A DNA stretch of 64,000 nt from Camarhynchus parvulus (lineage: Eukaryota > Chordata > Aves > Passeriformes > Thraupidae), in contig NC_044571.1 of assembly GCF_901933205.1 (NCBI RefSeq), positions 75,889,689-75,953,688 on the forward strand, in the 5' to 3' direction. A program made the position numbers and the translations under genes. A model generated the notes under the pieces. That model did no database searches. It was not told the origin of the DNA and saw nothing but the letters and a program-made list of their open reading frames with translations. Positions 37,086-48,900 of the stretch are shown piece after piece; the stretch's first letter is position 1, and each line of letters opens with the position of its first letter.

Positions 37086-38559
37086 TATCTTTTTATTGCT
37101 TTTTATCAAAACAGCAGAGGAAGTGAACAAGAAGAATTAAAAACTCACCATTTCTTAGAAATTAACTAACTTCACAAATTGAAGTATCATGCTGGTTAAC
37201 AAAAGGTCTTTAATCCAGAACTGGCATAACAATTCAGATGGGTTTTTTAAAATTGATTTTACAATAAAGTGCAGAATAAAATAGACTTGGTTATCCTAAA
37301 AATGCTTACCAGTCAATTGACATTCATTATTTGAGTTTCTGCTTTCTTCTTAATTTTGTTGCTAATTTTGTATTGTCAGACATTATACACACTGCATATA
37401 AAGTACATAAAGCCACAAGATCCTGTAGCAGATAATGTCAGTGTTTCCTGTACAATTGCAGCGAGTTGCCAGCTGGAGGTACTCTGGTACTGCTGGGAGG
37501 CTATTTCAGGGCTCACCCAAGGGGAGGACATGCATTGCTGAATACTCTATAATAAAACAGAATATAATGAGATATGCATATATATAAACAGAAATGTGAT
37601 TATGTATAACATTCAAGAAGCATCATTTGATGGTATCATGTGATCTGTTTTCCATTCTATAAACAACTACATACCTTCATCTGGATTTACAGGTTGGTAT
37701 TACAGAATACAAGGCCCTTCACAGAAATTACTGAGTAAATATCCATGTTTTATCTGGGTGCTTTGAAACAAAGACAGCTGAAACAGGTTGTTCTCTTGGT
37801 GAAGTAAAAATTTAAAACCCCATTGTTTCTCCCAGTAGATTTGATCTCATTCATCTGTACTTTTTCTGCATCTGGATGCTTCTTATCATCAAGAAGAATT
37901 CCAAACCAGTGGCTGAGATTTGAATGTATATCTATAGCTGGACACCTGTTTCAATGCGTAAGTGTATACTTGTAGTGAAAGAAGGGTCTTAAATGTCCAT
38001 CAGAGAACTTGAAGTTCCAGAGACTGGACAGCCTGAGCAATATCTAGTGTTTGTATCTTATTAATGAAATAAAAATATTTTAGATGAATTAGTGGGAGAA
38101 AGCTTTGTCGCAGACCAGTCAGCCAAGAAAGAATTCTGTCTATTGAAAGCCAGGGAAATGCATTGGTGAGGAAAACAGCTTTGTTTCCTTTTTTTTTTTT
38201 TAATGTTGGGCAGACCATGAAGGACCAGAGGAAAAGTTCAAAAATGCATTATTAAAACACACTTAGATCTAATAAAGGTAACTGTGCAGAAAAAAAATTT
38301 AAAAAAAATTAAAAACAAAAGTTGTTTAGCCATAAAAAACTAAATTTATAAGATAGGAGGCAGAAGAAAGGAAGGTTCCAAGTCACACCTATTACTGAGA
38401 TTCACAAGAAGAAAGGCACTGATGCACAGTTGTCTTTTCAGAGTCTCACTTCAAAACTGGGCAATCATTTTGAATTTAGGAGCTGGGATGCTTCCTGGGG
38501 TGTTTCAGTCTCAAATTCAGAGAGAGTTGTAAACGCCTTATGAATAAAGAATATTTTCT

Positions 38560-39590
38560 TTAACCTTTTTTTGGTAACAGCTTATCCAGTAAAGTATATG
38601 CAGTATGAGAAGCAGATCATCTTGAGTGTGATCACACAGCATGTACATGACCACCAGAGTATCAGGCCCAGCCAGCACAGCTATAGGAAAGGCAGGTCCT
38701 CTTTGATCGACCTGATCTCCTTCTATGACCAGGTGACCCACTTAGTGGATGTAGGAAAGGCTGTGCATATTCTTTATCTGGACTTCAGTAAAGACTTTGG
38801 CACAGTTTCCCACAGCAGTCTCCTGGAAAACTGGTTGCTTATGGTATGAATGGATGCACTCCTCACAGATTAAAAAGCTGTCTAGTTGGCTGAGCCCAGA
38901 AAGTGGTGGTGCCTGGAGTTACATCCAGCTGGCATCCAGTCACAAGTGGGTTTCCCAAAGGCTCAGTGCTGGGGCCAGTTCTTTATCACTGATCTGGATT
39001 AGGGGATGAATACACTCTCAGTCACTTTGCAGCTGACACCAAGTTGGGTTGGAGTTTTGATCGCCTGGTGGCTCTGCAGGGCAATCTGGACAAGCTGGAC
39101 CAATGGTAAAAGTTGGTCAATGCCAACTGCATGAGGTTCAACAAAGCCAAGTGCTGGGTCCTGCACCTGGGTCATTGCAACCCCAGGCAGTGCTACAGGC
39201 TGGGGGCAGTGGTTGGGAAGCTACCAGATGGAAAAAGTACCTGGCTGTGCTGGTCAGCAGGAGCTGAACATGATCCAGAGTGTGCCCAGGTGGCCGAGAA
39301 GGCCGATGGCATCCTGGCCTGGATCAGCCAGGCTGTGGCCAGCAGGAGCAGGGCAGTGACCGTCCCCCTGTACCCAGCACTGCTGAGGCCACAGCTCCAA
39401 TGCTGTGCTCAGTTCTGGGCCCCTCAGTGCAGAGAGACATTGAGGGGCTGGAGCGTGTCCAGAGAAGGGCAACGGAGCTGGGGAAGGGTCTGGAGCACAA
39501 GTGCTGTGAGGAGCAGCTGAGGGAGCTGGGGGTGTTCAGCCTGGAGAAAAGGAGGCTCAGGGGAGACCTTACTGCAAAGAACTACAAATT
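38560..39590 (+). mobile_element. CR1 reverse-transcriptase fragment, decayed
   Basis: The first part reads SVITQHVHDHQSIRPSQHSY, RKGRSSLIDLISFYDQVTHL and LYLDFSKDFGTVSH, the CR1-type reverse transcriptase core. Later frames contain SHFAADTKLG, where the catalytic F-A-D-D box is altered, and [14 protein letters not shown], with [14 protein letters not shown] at the end. Frameshifts and stops break it, so it is inactive. Oddly, homology stops at about 39590 without a CR1 3' tail. It lies antisense just beyond the CEP126 3' end. Confidence 0.9.
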
Positions 39591-39758
39591 ATTTATGAGT
39601 TACATATACTTCAAATGGACCCTGCTAAATGACTGTTCCTTAAAAGTTCTTGGGACTTCCTGGACTTAGCAAATGTCTTCAAATACCAAAATGGAAATGA
39701 AGCCAGAGGATGAGGCAGTCTGACATAATCTGTTAAAGCCTGTAATATAAAGTTCATG

Positions 39759-39764
39759 TTTATT
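39759..39764 (-). terminator. Possible CEP126 polyadenylation signal
   Basis: AATAAA on the minus strand, about 145 bases after the CEP126 stop codon. It is the first canonical hexamer I see downstream. It would give a short 3' UTR that ends before the antisense CR1 copy; a longer UTR reading through the repeat is not excluded. Confidence 0.45.
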
Positions 39765-39908
39765 GGAGCTTTTTCTACATAAACAGAAAATAGGGCAAGC
39801 CAGCTGAACAGATTGATATCAGTATTTTCAATTACATTTTTACAATAAAATAAGCCATAAGGTTAGTTTGTAGAAATTAAAGCTGAACACATTTAAATTA
39901 AATACTTA

Positions 39909-39973
39909 CTAAGGGTTGCTTATCTGCAAAACATGTGAAGCAAATGGGTTTCTGGTAATGGCTTTTTGAACAT
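39909..39973 (-). CDS. CEP126: CEP126 last coding exon
   Basis: The acceptor is gcttttttcag. The first two bases complete an Asn codon (…LQN), followed by [20 protein letters not shown] and a TAG stop at 39911-39909. Phase agreement with the previous exon and the NVQ-A-I pattern after KLQ support it. At 65 bp it is too short to be seen as an isolated open frame. Confidence 0.85.
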
Positions 39974-42900
39974 CTGAAAAAAGCATTAAAGTATATAATG
40001 AATATTAAATAAACAAAATACTTCAATAAAAATAAGATTCACAGTCAAATATTCAACTAAAAACTTTCTGAAGACTGTGAAAATGTAATTTAATAGCACT
40101 GGTTTTATTTCCCCTACCAACAGCTGCTGAAGTATAGGCCATACCTCTATTTTTAAAATTTGCATCTAAATAGTAAACAAACAAAAAATTTAGTACCATT
40201 AAAGGCATCTAAAGCTAGAGAAAAGAATGCCATCTATTCTCCAGCAACAAATATTCCAAATGTAGATTGGCTAGTGATTGACTGCTATTCATTCAAAAGA
40301 CCAATATAAAGCTACACGATTTTTCAATTTGGTTGGTAACATGTGAAAACTAAGCCAAAAGAAGGGACGCAAAAAGATAACAGCTTAGAAAAGCAATCTA
40401 CTTGTATGACACGTAAACACCTACAGCACTTAGTTACTTACAAGTACTTACATGTAAGTCTATCTGTAAAATTTCCCAGCTTCCTATTACCAGTATTAAT
40501 CCCCAAATAATTAGGTATGCTAATTAAATTTCTGAGATACATATGTACATGTATGTATTACACTAACTTTTACAGTTACTTCATTTGCAATCTGTTAATT
40601 CATATGATTCTTTCACTGTTTCTTCCATACTGCTATGTACTTTTCTTACAGTTTTCCTCTTCACATTTCAAAAATTTCAGCGTTGTTGCTCCCAGTTATT
40701 TTGCCGAATTCACCTTTCCCTTCTTTGTAGTTTCTCTGTTATGTACACAGAAATTTAATTTTATATGCTTATATTTCTCTTTTCATATCTACTTTCTTAA
40801 CCTGACCACATCATACTAAAACAGTTTTCTGGTAAAAAATGGATTTTTAAATTTCCATTTGCCTGGAAGCAATAACCACAGGTTATGATACAATGAAATT
40901 CTGAACCGCTGTTTGACAGAGCAAGAATTGTAAGCTACAGCTGCACAAAGTTTCTAAACAATTGCAAAGATCTTTTATTCTGCTGTTGCAGTCTATAGGA
41001 AACTGAAGCCTTTTTCCTCATAGTCAGACTATTCACCATGTAATGTAGAAATACATGGATACTGCGCAGAAGTTTAATAAACCCTGGTTTAGTTTCATTC
41101 CAGTCAATAAGGGGGTGAACTTAGGCAACCTGATCATAAATACTGCACTCCAGAAAGAATAGTAGTGGAATAGTAAAGTGAAATCAGTGGACTTTAAGAA
41201 AGCACATTCTAATAAGCTCAAATAATTAGCATGTAAAATTTTATATGAAAAAAGTGCAAGGAAGATGTAAAATTAAGGAGAGCTGGCAATTCCACGTAGA
41301 GCACAAATGGCAAGCAATTATTCCAATCATATAAAAAGCCAATCAGCCAAGCAGAAGAGACTAAGTCATAAGGTTCCCACTGATTTCAAGTACAGAACGG
41401 AGCACACAAAATACCAAAACTATGCCAAACTGATGTGATTTTTTAATGGAAGACTGGTATGATCACATCAGTCAAAGCAAATCGTAAAGTAAGCAAGAGA
41501 CTCAAGAAGTAAGTTTGTACTTCAAGTGCAATATCATAGGATGACTAAAGAAAGCGTTAGCTGACTAATCACAGGGGAAAGAATTATTAAATTATTAAGA
41601 ACAAGTACTTTTTCCCCACATTCGTCAGCAACATGGAAGCTGTGGCTGGAGAGTTCATATAAAGAGCACCAGTATAAAGCAGGTAAGAAATCCACCTGGC
41701 ATAAAGGAAGAACAAGTTAGAGAACACTTAGGTAAGTCTGCCATTTTTAAATGGTTGCACAAGTAATATTCATGTGTACATTTATATTTATCTGCAGCAA
41801 CGTCAGAACTCCTTATTTATTATTTCTAGCCTTTCAGAATTCATGGAGAAGAGAAACATTCTAAAATATTAGAAGAAAGAAAATGAAAAGCCCATTCATT
41901 ATAAAGGGCTACATTTGCAAAACTGTATGACATAGAGGGCAATAATTTGCAAAAAGAATTGCAAAAAAATGAAGATGGATAAGCTTTGGAACAGATTTCC
42001 AAGTGAGGCTGATGCACCCGATGCACCTTGATGGAACAATTTTGACAAACATCTCTTACAAACAACAGGTATCTGAAGATATCCTCCCATCACATTTAGA
42101 GTTATTCTTGACAAAGAAAAAGTCATCATTATTTTAAATTAATTTCATTGACTTAAAGAAGGGTTTCCTGATTTTGATACACTGTTTGATACATTTAGTA
42201 AACAACAACAATAACAGAAAATATTTCTATTACAGGATTCTTGGTTTCATCCAAAAAAATCGATGGCAACAAAATATAAAGTTATTTAATCAACTGATAT
42301 GGCAGTATATTTATTATCCAACTTACTTTGTAGCTTTTCATCCAGACAATCCAGAGACTGGAAAATCTTCTGTTCTTCTATGGAAAGGGTACTCCTGCCT
42401 GGACACAGAGCCGTTTTAAGCAGTGAGAGCTGTCTGGCTGGCTTCACATGGTCCATGACTGCCAGGATTTCACTCTCTGCAATTGGTGTACTTGCTAGTT
42501 TTTCTGCCACTAGAAACTGAGCAGTGCTTTCTGAAACTGAAGAGATTACAGGGGGATCTTCAAATGAGAAGGGCTCATTTGAATAAACTTTTAAATAAAC
42601 TGCTCTTTTTCATAACCATAGGTCTGGGAAACACACAAAATTGACTTTAAAAGAAGAAAAAGGTGGGAAAATCAAGAAACATGAAATGTTAGAAAATGAA
42701 ATAATTAAGGACATTAATTTATCTTACAAATGGCACCAGAGAAGGTACTATTGAGTTTGGAAATATGTAATGATAACAAGCAATACCTGTCCACATCATA
42801 CAGTTATATGTGACACATACAGTTAAAAAAACTCTAGGAATTGAATAAAAATGGAATATATGCTGTAATGCATTTATAAAACCATTAATATCATGCTACA

Positions 42901-45900
42901 TGATGCTATATCTTATCTTTACAGGAAAAAAATGCTGTATAGAATTACCCTTTCTTACTTAGAATCACTGATGCTAAAAGACACAAGCCATGTTACACTG
43001 GGTATATTCTGTCATTCTACTTTATGTATAACAAAGAACTGAAGTAAGTTGTGTTACTATACCTTCCTCAGATTTAGAGATGTTTTTCATCTTTTGTACT
43101 GGATCAAATGCAGATTGAATGGGACTCAGCTGGACAGCACATAATGAATTCTATCAAAAATATTGTAAGAGTATTTTAAGTATAATTTAAAGTAACTACC
43201 TTCTGAACATGTTTTAATATTTTGTATTACCAATGTTTTCAAGTGAAAAAAATATTATGGTACACAAATACAGAGATGTATTCTACTTAGTTTTATTCTT
43301 TTCATTAGCAGTGACAGCAAGGTGTTTATAAGCATTGATTCAAAATCATGTGACAATGAACAAATATTTGATATTCCTGAAACTCTTTCCATTTTGAAGA
43401 TGAATAACATTTTAATTTTTATGGTGTTTTATATTAACATGTGCATGATGACCAGGCTTCCATATTTTAGAGATGACACTTTGTCTTCTGCATTCTGAAA
43501 AACCTTGGTGTTTATTTTCATAGTTGCCAAAAACCTGATTTTGTCTTGTAACAGGAACACCACCTTGAATGACATGCAGACAAAAGTAAACAAAAATGTG
43601 TAAACAACAAAAAAATATAGTAGTAGCAGAACTTACAATGGGGAGTAAATGTCTCTGTCCACATTTAGATATCTACATCTGATCTCCCTAAATTGTCTTA
43701 GATGTGGACATAAGGAGCTTAAGTGAAACCCCACATTGAGTCCCAGAAAATAAAGATGGTCTGCACAGGGGTACAAGGTGTTACCAAGTAAAAAGGAGAA
43801 TGAAAGTTGAGCTGTGATATAAAAAAATATCAAATAAGTAATGTTTCAGAAAATAAACTACATTTAGAGAATAATCTTAAAGTCTAACTGCCCAATTCAA
43901 TAAATCACTGTTGATAAATTGTTGTATCTATATGTTAATTGATTCAACTTCCATTAAGATTCCATAGTAGTGTGCAGAAAACATATAGTAGTTCACAAAG
44001 TTTATGTGATTCACAAAAATCACAGAATGGTAGAGGTGGGAAGGGACCTTCTGAGGCCATCTGGTCCAGTGCCCCCACTGTAGCAAGGTCACATAGAGCT
44101 CATTGCCCAGGACCATGCCCAGATGGCTTTTGAGTGACTCCAAGGATGGAGACTCAAGAAAGTCTCTCGGCAATTTATGCCAGTGCTCAGTCACTCTTGC
44201 AACAAAAAAAAGTTTCCTGATGTTCAGAGGGAACTTCCTGTGATTCAGTTTGTACCCACTGCTCAGGTACTTTCAGTGGGCACCATAAGTATAGTAAGTC
44301 TAAAAGTCCTCTTTGCAGCTTCCTTCCAGGTATTTACAGACATTGGTAAGACTCCCCAAGGCCTTCTCTTCTCCAGGCTAAATACTCCAAGCTCTCTCAG
44401 CCTTTCCTCATAGGAGAGGTGCTCCTGTCCCTTTACCATCGTGGTGGCTCTTCGCTAGACTCTCTCCAGCATGTCCATGTCTCTCTTGTACTGAGGAGCC
44501 CAGAACTAAACATAGTATTCCAGGTGTGGCCTCACAGGCATTGTGAGGTTTAAAAGTCATGGATTTAAACCTTATTTCTATAGCTTGGCATTTTGTGGTT
44601 AATCTTATTAATTCATACATCTTTGTGCTAATTTTTAAAAGGCAGTACTGCTGGGCAGCATTTTCTCTCAGCTAGAGAGGTCTAATCTAGACACAGTACC
44701 TCAAATTTATCTCAGTTTTGCCTGGTGTAGCAATACATTTTCAAAATGGAAGCCTCAAGTCTCAAAATTAAAATTATGTTCTTAACTAAACTTTCATGCA
44801 TACAAACTGGAGGTGCAAACTAGAATTTTCACGTGCAACTCAGGAATCTACATACCTATATTTGTAAACACAGTTACTAGATTTGTAAATAACGTTACTT
44901 GATTTAAACTTGGGAACACAAATTACCTATTTATTTGCACAATAAATATTTACATGTGCAGTTTAATGAGCTGTTCATAATTTGACCAAGAGTTGCATTA
45001 CTGATTCTAACACAATTTTATTTCTTTTCTGGTTTTTACAGTGACATTAAAGCAGAATTCTTATCACTCATAGAAAAAGAACTGATCCTAGAAACATATT
45101 TGAAACTAGTGATCTGGCTGCTGTCATCAATAGTAACATGGGACACATCAGCTTTGAAACATTGCCATTTAGTTATATGCAAATTATTGTAACACAATAC
45201 ATGGTGCTGAATAACATCTGAAAAGGAAAGGAGATGTGATCATCTTAAATTAATATGAGAGAAAATTAAAAAAAAAAGAAAAAGAAAAAAGAACCCCCAT
45301 GTTATATTAGTAATCACATAATGTTTTACTGAAAAAATAGAATTCAAAGTTGCTCTATGTCTATGCATCAATACTTTATTTAATTAATTTGCAAGACTAG
45401 ATCAATGCTAAGGAGAATATTCCTTTGAGATATATAAGACAAAATAATAATAATCAATACTATCTTTAGGGAATGAGATTTTGAGCAGTGTACTGCTATT
45501 TAACCTTAAGCACATTAATTAGCCCCAGATTTGTCACAGGCTAAAGGTTAAACACATTTTTAAAGCCTTTACTGACTGAACAAGAAAGGTGTTAAAAATT
45601 CTAATATGCAGCTAGAATAATATGCTGTAATATTTGTCAGAGAGAAGACATACAACTTGAAGCCTGGAAGCCAAACTAAATTAAGATCCTCATGGACAAC
45701 AATTGTATTCATCTGGTTCTCACTTTCTGTACATTTGGCAAAGCATTGCAACAGATCACATTTTCTACACAAACCTCATGGAACTCTGCAGATATTTTAC
45801 TAGAGAGCAGTGCAGTATTCAGTCTCACTGCAAGCACTTTAGGACAAGACTGTGGTGTCTATGTGCATTTGCAGGCAATTGAACAAATAACAGCAAGTCA

Positions 45901-48900
45901 GTAAGAGCTATCTAGAGTATTTAAAATAGAGAAGACTTTCAAAATACAAAATATAAGCAGATACTGAGGGAGGGCAACCCACATACATTTTAAAAGGCAG
46001 TTACTCAGTCCTTCTTTAAAAGAGCTGGAGTTATGTGGCACTGGGGATGAGCATTTAAAGCTGCAGTGAAGACACTGTTAGAAGTGCACAATTTGGACCC
46101 AGGACATTTCCTGATTCATTTATCTCATGTGCAGATAAGGACATCAAGAGACAAAAATCTCTGCTGGAGGCAAGGCGTGGTAAAGCAAGTCTTCATTAAT
46201 TTCCAATGTAAAATCAAATAGGTTAAGTCACATTACACAGATCTTAAACTCATCCGTTTGACTTTGAACTGGAACAGACAAGGAGATAAATATTTTCTGT
46301 TCCCACCCCTGCTTTAGGCCAAGAATATTCACCTGCTTGCATCTGCTCTTACACAACAGAGATGTTCTGAATCACTCCATTAAAACTGTAAAAACTGTTA
46401 AAACTGTATTACTGTAGATAAAAGTAAAAATGTGTGTGGGTTAAAGTTAAGGATATTCATCATTTTGTTAGAAAGTATCTTTGAGTTCCATGGCGAGACC
46501 TTGGGGTGATGCCACTATGAGAAGCAGTTTGGAATACTTCTTGTACCTGAAGCAGGGACTACAGCTCTCAGGAGCTCCAGCTGCAGCCCTCAGCAGGAAG
46601 CAAACCAGCACACTACATAGAAATTAAAAGCACAAGGATGTCATCAGTGCCCAAGACACGGAATATAGCTAGGCTGCATGGGACAAACAAGGCAAATCAA
46701 AAAGCAAGAAATGTCAATTGAAATGTAAACCCCAGGAGATTAAGGTTTACTCTCCCAAATATTTCTTATCCATCTTTCCTGTACCTTATCAACCAATTTG
46801 TGCCTCATATTGCTCCCAAGGTTAATTTTTAATAAAATGCAGGATTGTTCCTCAAATTTCTTAAAATTCTTTATAAATCAGATATACTTTGCAGCTGAGC
46901 AATGTTTGCCTGGCAGAAGCTCTTTAATTTTAACTAATCTTAATTTTTGCTCAGCTTTTGATGGTATTATTGGGACTAAGTCTCAGTAATTGTAGGCATT
47001 TAGAGTGTCAGCATTTTAAAAACAGTAGAACTAACCTTCTTTCACTCTCACATGGCAGTGACTGTTGGACAAGCTATCACTCTTAGTTACCTTGTAAAAC
47101 TCACTTGTATAAACTTAGTCACTTACTCCTATATCATTATTCAGACCACCTGTCACATCTGCTCATTAGTCATGAATATAATCTCAGGAAAAAGACTTCC
47201 TTTTCATTTAATATTGCAGAGAGCTATTAGAAATGAGGATTGACATTTGAGAGGCCTCTGGGCACCACTAGAATAGAAATGAGAATGATAAATGGTGAAA
47301 GCTTGTTAAAACTGGCTGTGTTGTGTGAATGGATGAAAAGGTAGGATGTTTTAACTGAAAACAAATCTGTGATGTATTTGAAGAAGACTTTTGTCTGAAC
47401 ATTCCCCAACCCCAGAACCAGAAACATGACTCTTACCAGAAGCAGATTGTTTTGGAGCTTGGGTAGAATGTGCTCCATGCCAGAAGCTGCTTGTTTTTCC
47501 AGCTGCTGGAATATGATGGAGATGTAATCTATTTTTTGTGTTAACAGGTCTTCTCTCAGAGCAAGTTACTGAATGATGCTGACAGGCGCTTGCCTTAGCA
47601 TTATTTACAGAACAAGTATTTTTTGCCCAAGGTTTGTCCTTGGCTGTGCTGCAGTCAGGTGTAGAGATGGTAGTGGCCAAGCCAGCACAGCCAGCAATAT
47701 TCTCACTGTTTTCTGCACTGTTCCTGTTTAAAACCTGACTGGCTGGCACAACATGCCTGTCATTGAAATCACTGCTGCGAGCACTGGTAGCTTGCAGGCT
47801 GGCAGGCGGCAGTGACTGACACCCAGGGCTGGCTGTGTTCTCAACACTTCTGTTTCCTGGCAGAGGTGTGGAAGGTGGGTGAGGTGCGAGGTATTTCCCT
47901 GGAGCATTTTCAGTCTTGTTGGCTTCAGTGGCTGACTGCAGTTGGATCAGAGTGCCTCTTCTCTTCTTGGGCATAAAATGTGACTGGACTCTTACAGATG
48001 TTGCTCTTCTGGTTATTTTTGCCTTATTTTTGAGTTGATCACCTTCTTTAACTTTACCATTATTGCTACATACTGGGGGTTTACTTGTTTCATCTTTTGA
48101 TACCACCCAAACTTTCTTAGCAGAAAAGGATCCTGTAGATGTAAATATATTCTGAGATGGGTATTCTTTATTTGATTTTTCAGTATTAATGTTTGGTTTT
48201 GACATATAAGAATTTTCCTGATGATTTTTTATGAACATGGGGTTTGAAGGCTGAGCAACAATACTTAAATTATTCTTAAGAGCGTTATTTGCAGTTTGAA
48301 CACATTGCAGTTTTGAAGAACATATTTCACTGATGCTTTTTTCACAGCATTTTTCATCATTTTCTATTATTATCTGGTCAATTTCATCACACCATTTTAG
48401 CTTCCTATTGCATTTTTCAATTTCTGCACTTTTGTTTTTTATTTTTGCCAGTTCTAAACTGTCTCTGATAGATGACATGAGTTGAGTGCCAGAACTGATC
48501 GCATGGTCTGTAACCACAGCTTTGAAATGACTAGGTTCATATTTAGAACCCTTCTTTAAGATACTTCTGAATAACTTCACTCTTTTTCTTTCAAGAATAT
48601 TATTTTTCAGGATTTTGTCCTGTGCAGGAGTGCCAGAATTGAACCCTGTATCAGATAACAGTGACATATTTTCAACTATATTTCCCTTTCCTTCTTTATT
48701 ATTCTGTTGTTTAACTTGCAACAGAACTGAGGCATTTGGTATGTCCTGAAATAAAGATGTTTCTGAAATAATATCATTCATACATTTAATATTTTCTTCT
48801 TGTGTTTCAGTCATTTTTCCTAAGGTATTTTTTAAAAAGCCTGTACTGATGTTTTTGTCCTTTGGTAATACATCAGCTGTGCTGGGAATGCCAGTGGAAC

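Larger units (their letters stand above)
22036..38559. other. Intergenic region between CFAP300 and CEP126
   Basis: Apart from the listed CR1 pieces and simple repeats I see no gene here. Open frames are under about 115 codons, overlap on both strands and lack known domains. GC-richer patches at about 25180-25380 and 34780-35270 could be old, unnamed repeats. Confidence 0.6.
43151..47436 (-). other. CEP126 intronic region after the large exon
   Basis: This interval must contain at least one more exon by the phase argument; the candidate is 43439-43494. It also contains a CR1 copy at 44001-44549. The rest is AT-rich and unremarkable. Confidence 0.65.

Noticed and set aside
43639..43840. Minus-strand stretch ending in a strong GTAAGT donor
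   Set aside because: In the phase needed to join the next CEP126 exon it meets a TAG before any acceptor, so it cannot serve as the missing exon.
45201..45217. Possible 17-bp microexon for CEP126
   Set aside because: It has a good acceptor and the right length class, but it encodes only DVIQHH with a poor donor. The 56-bp candidate is more convincing.
46785..46880. Minus-strand open stretch with a good AAG-GTACAG donor
   Set aside because: It fits only phase 0 to phase 0, which does not repair the phase mismatch after the large CEP126 exon. Acceptors are weak.
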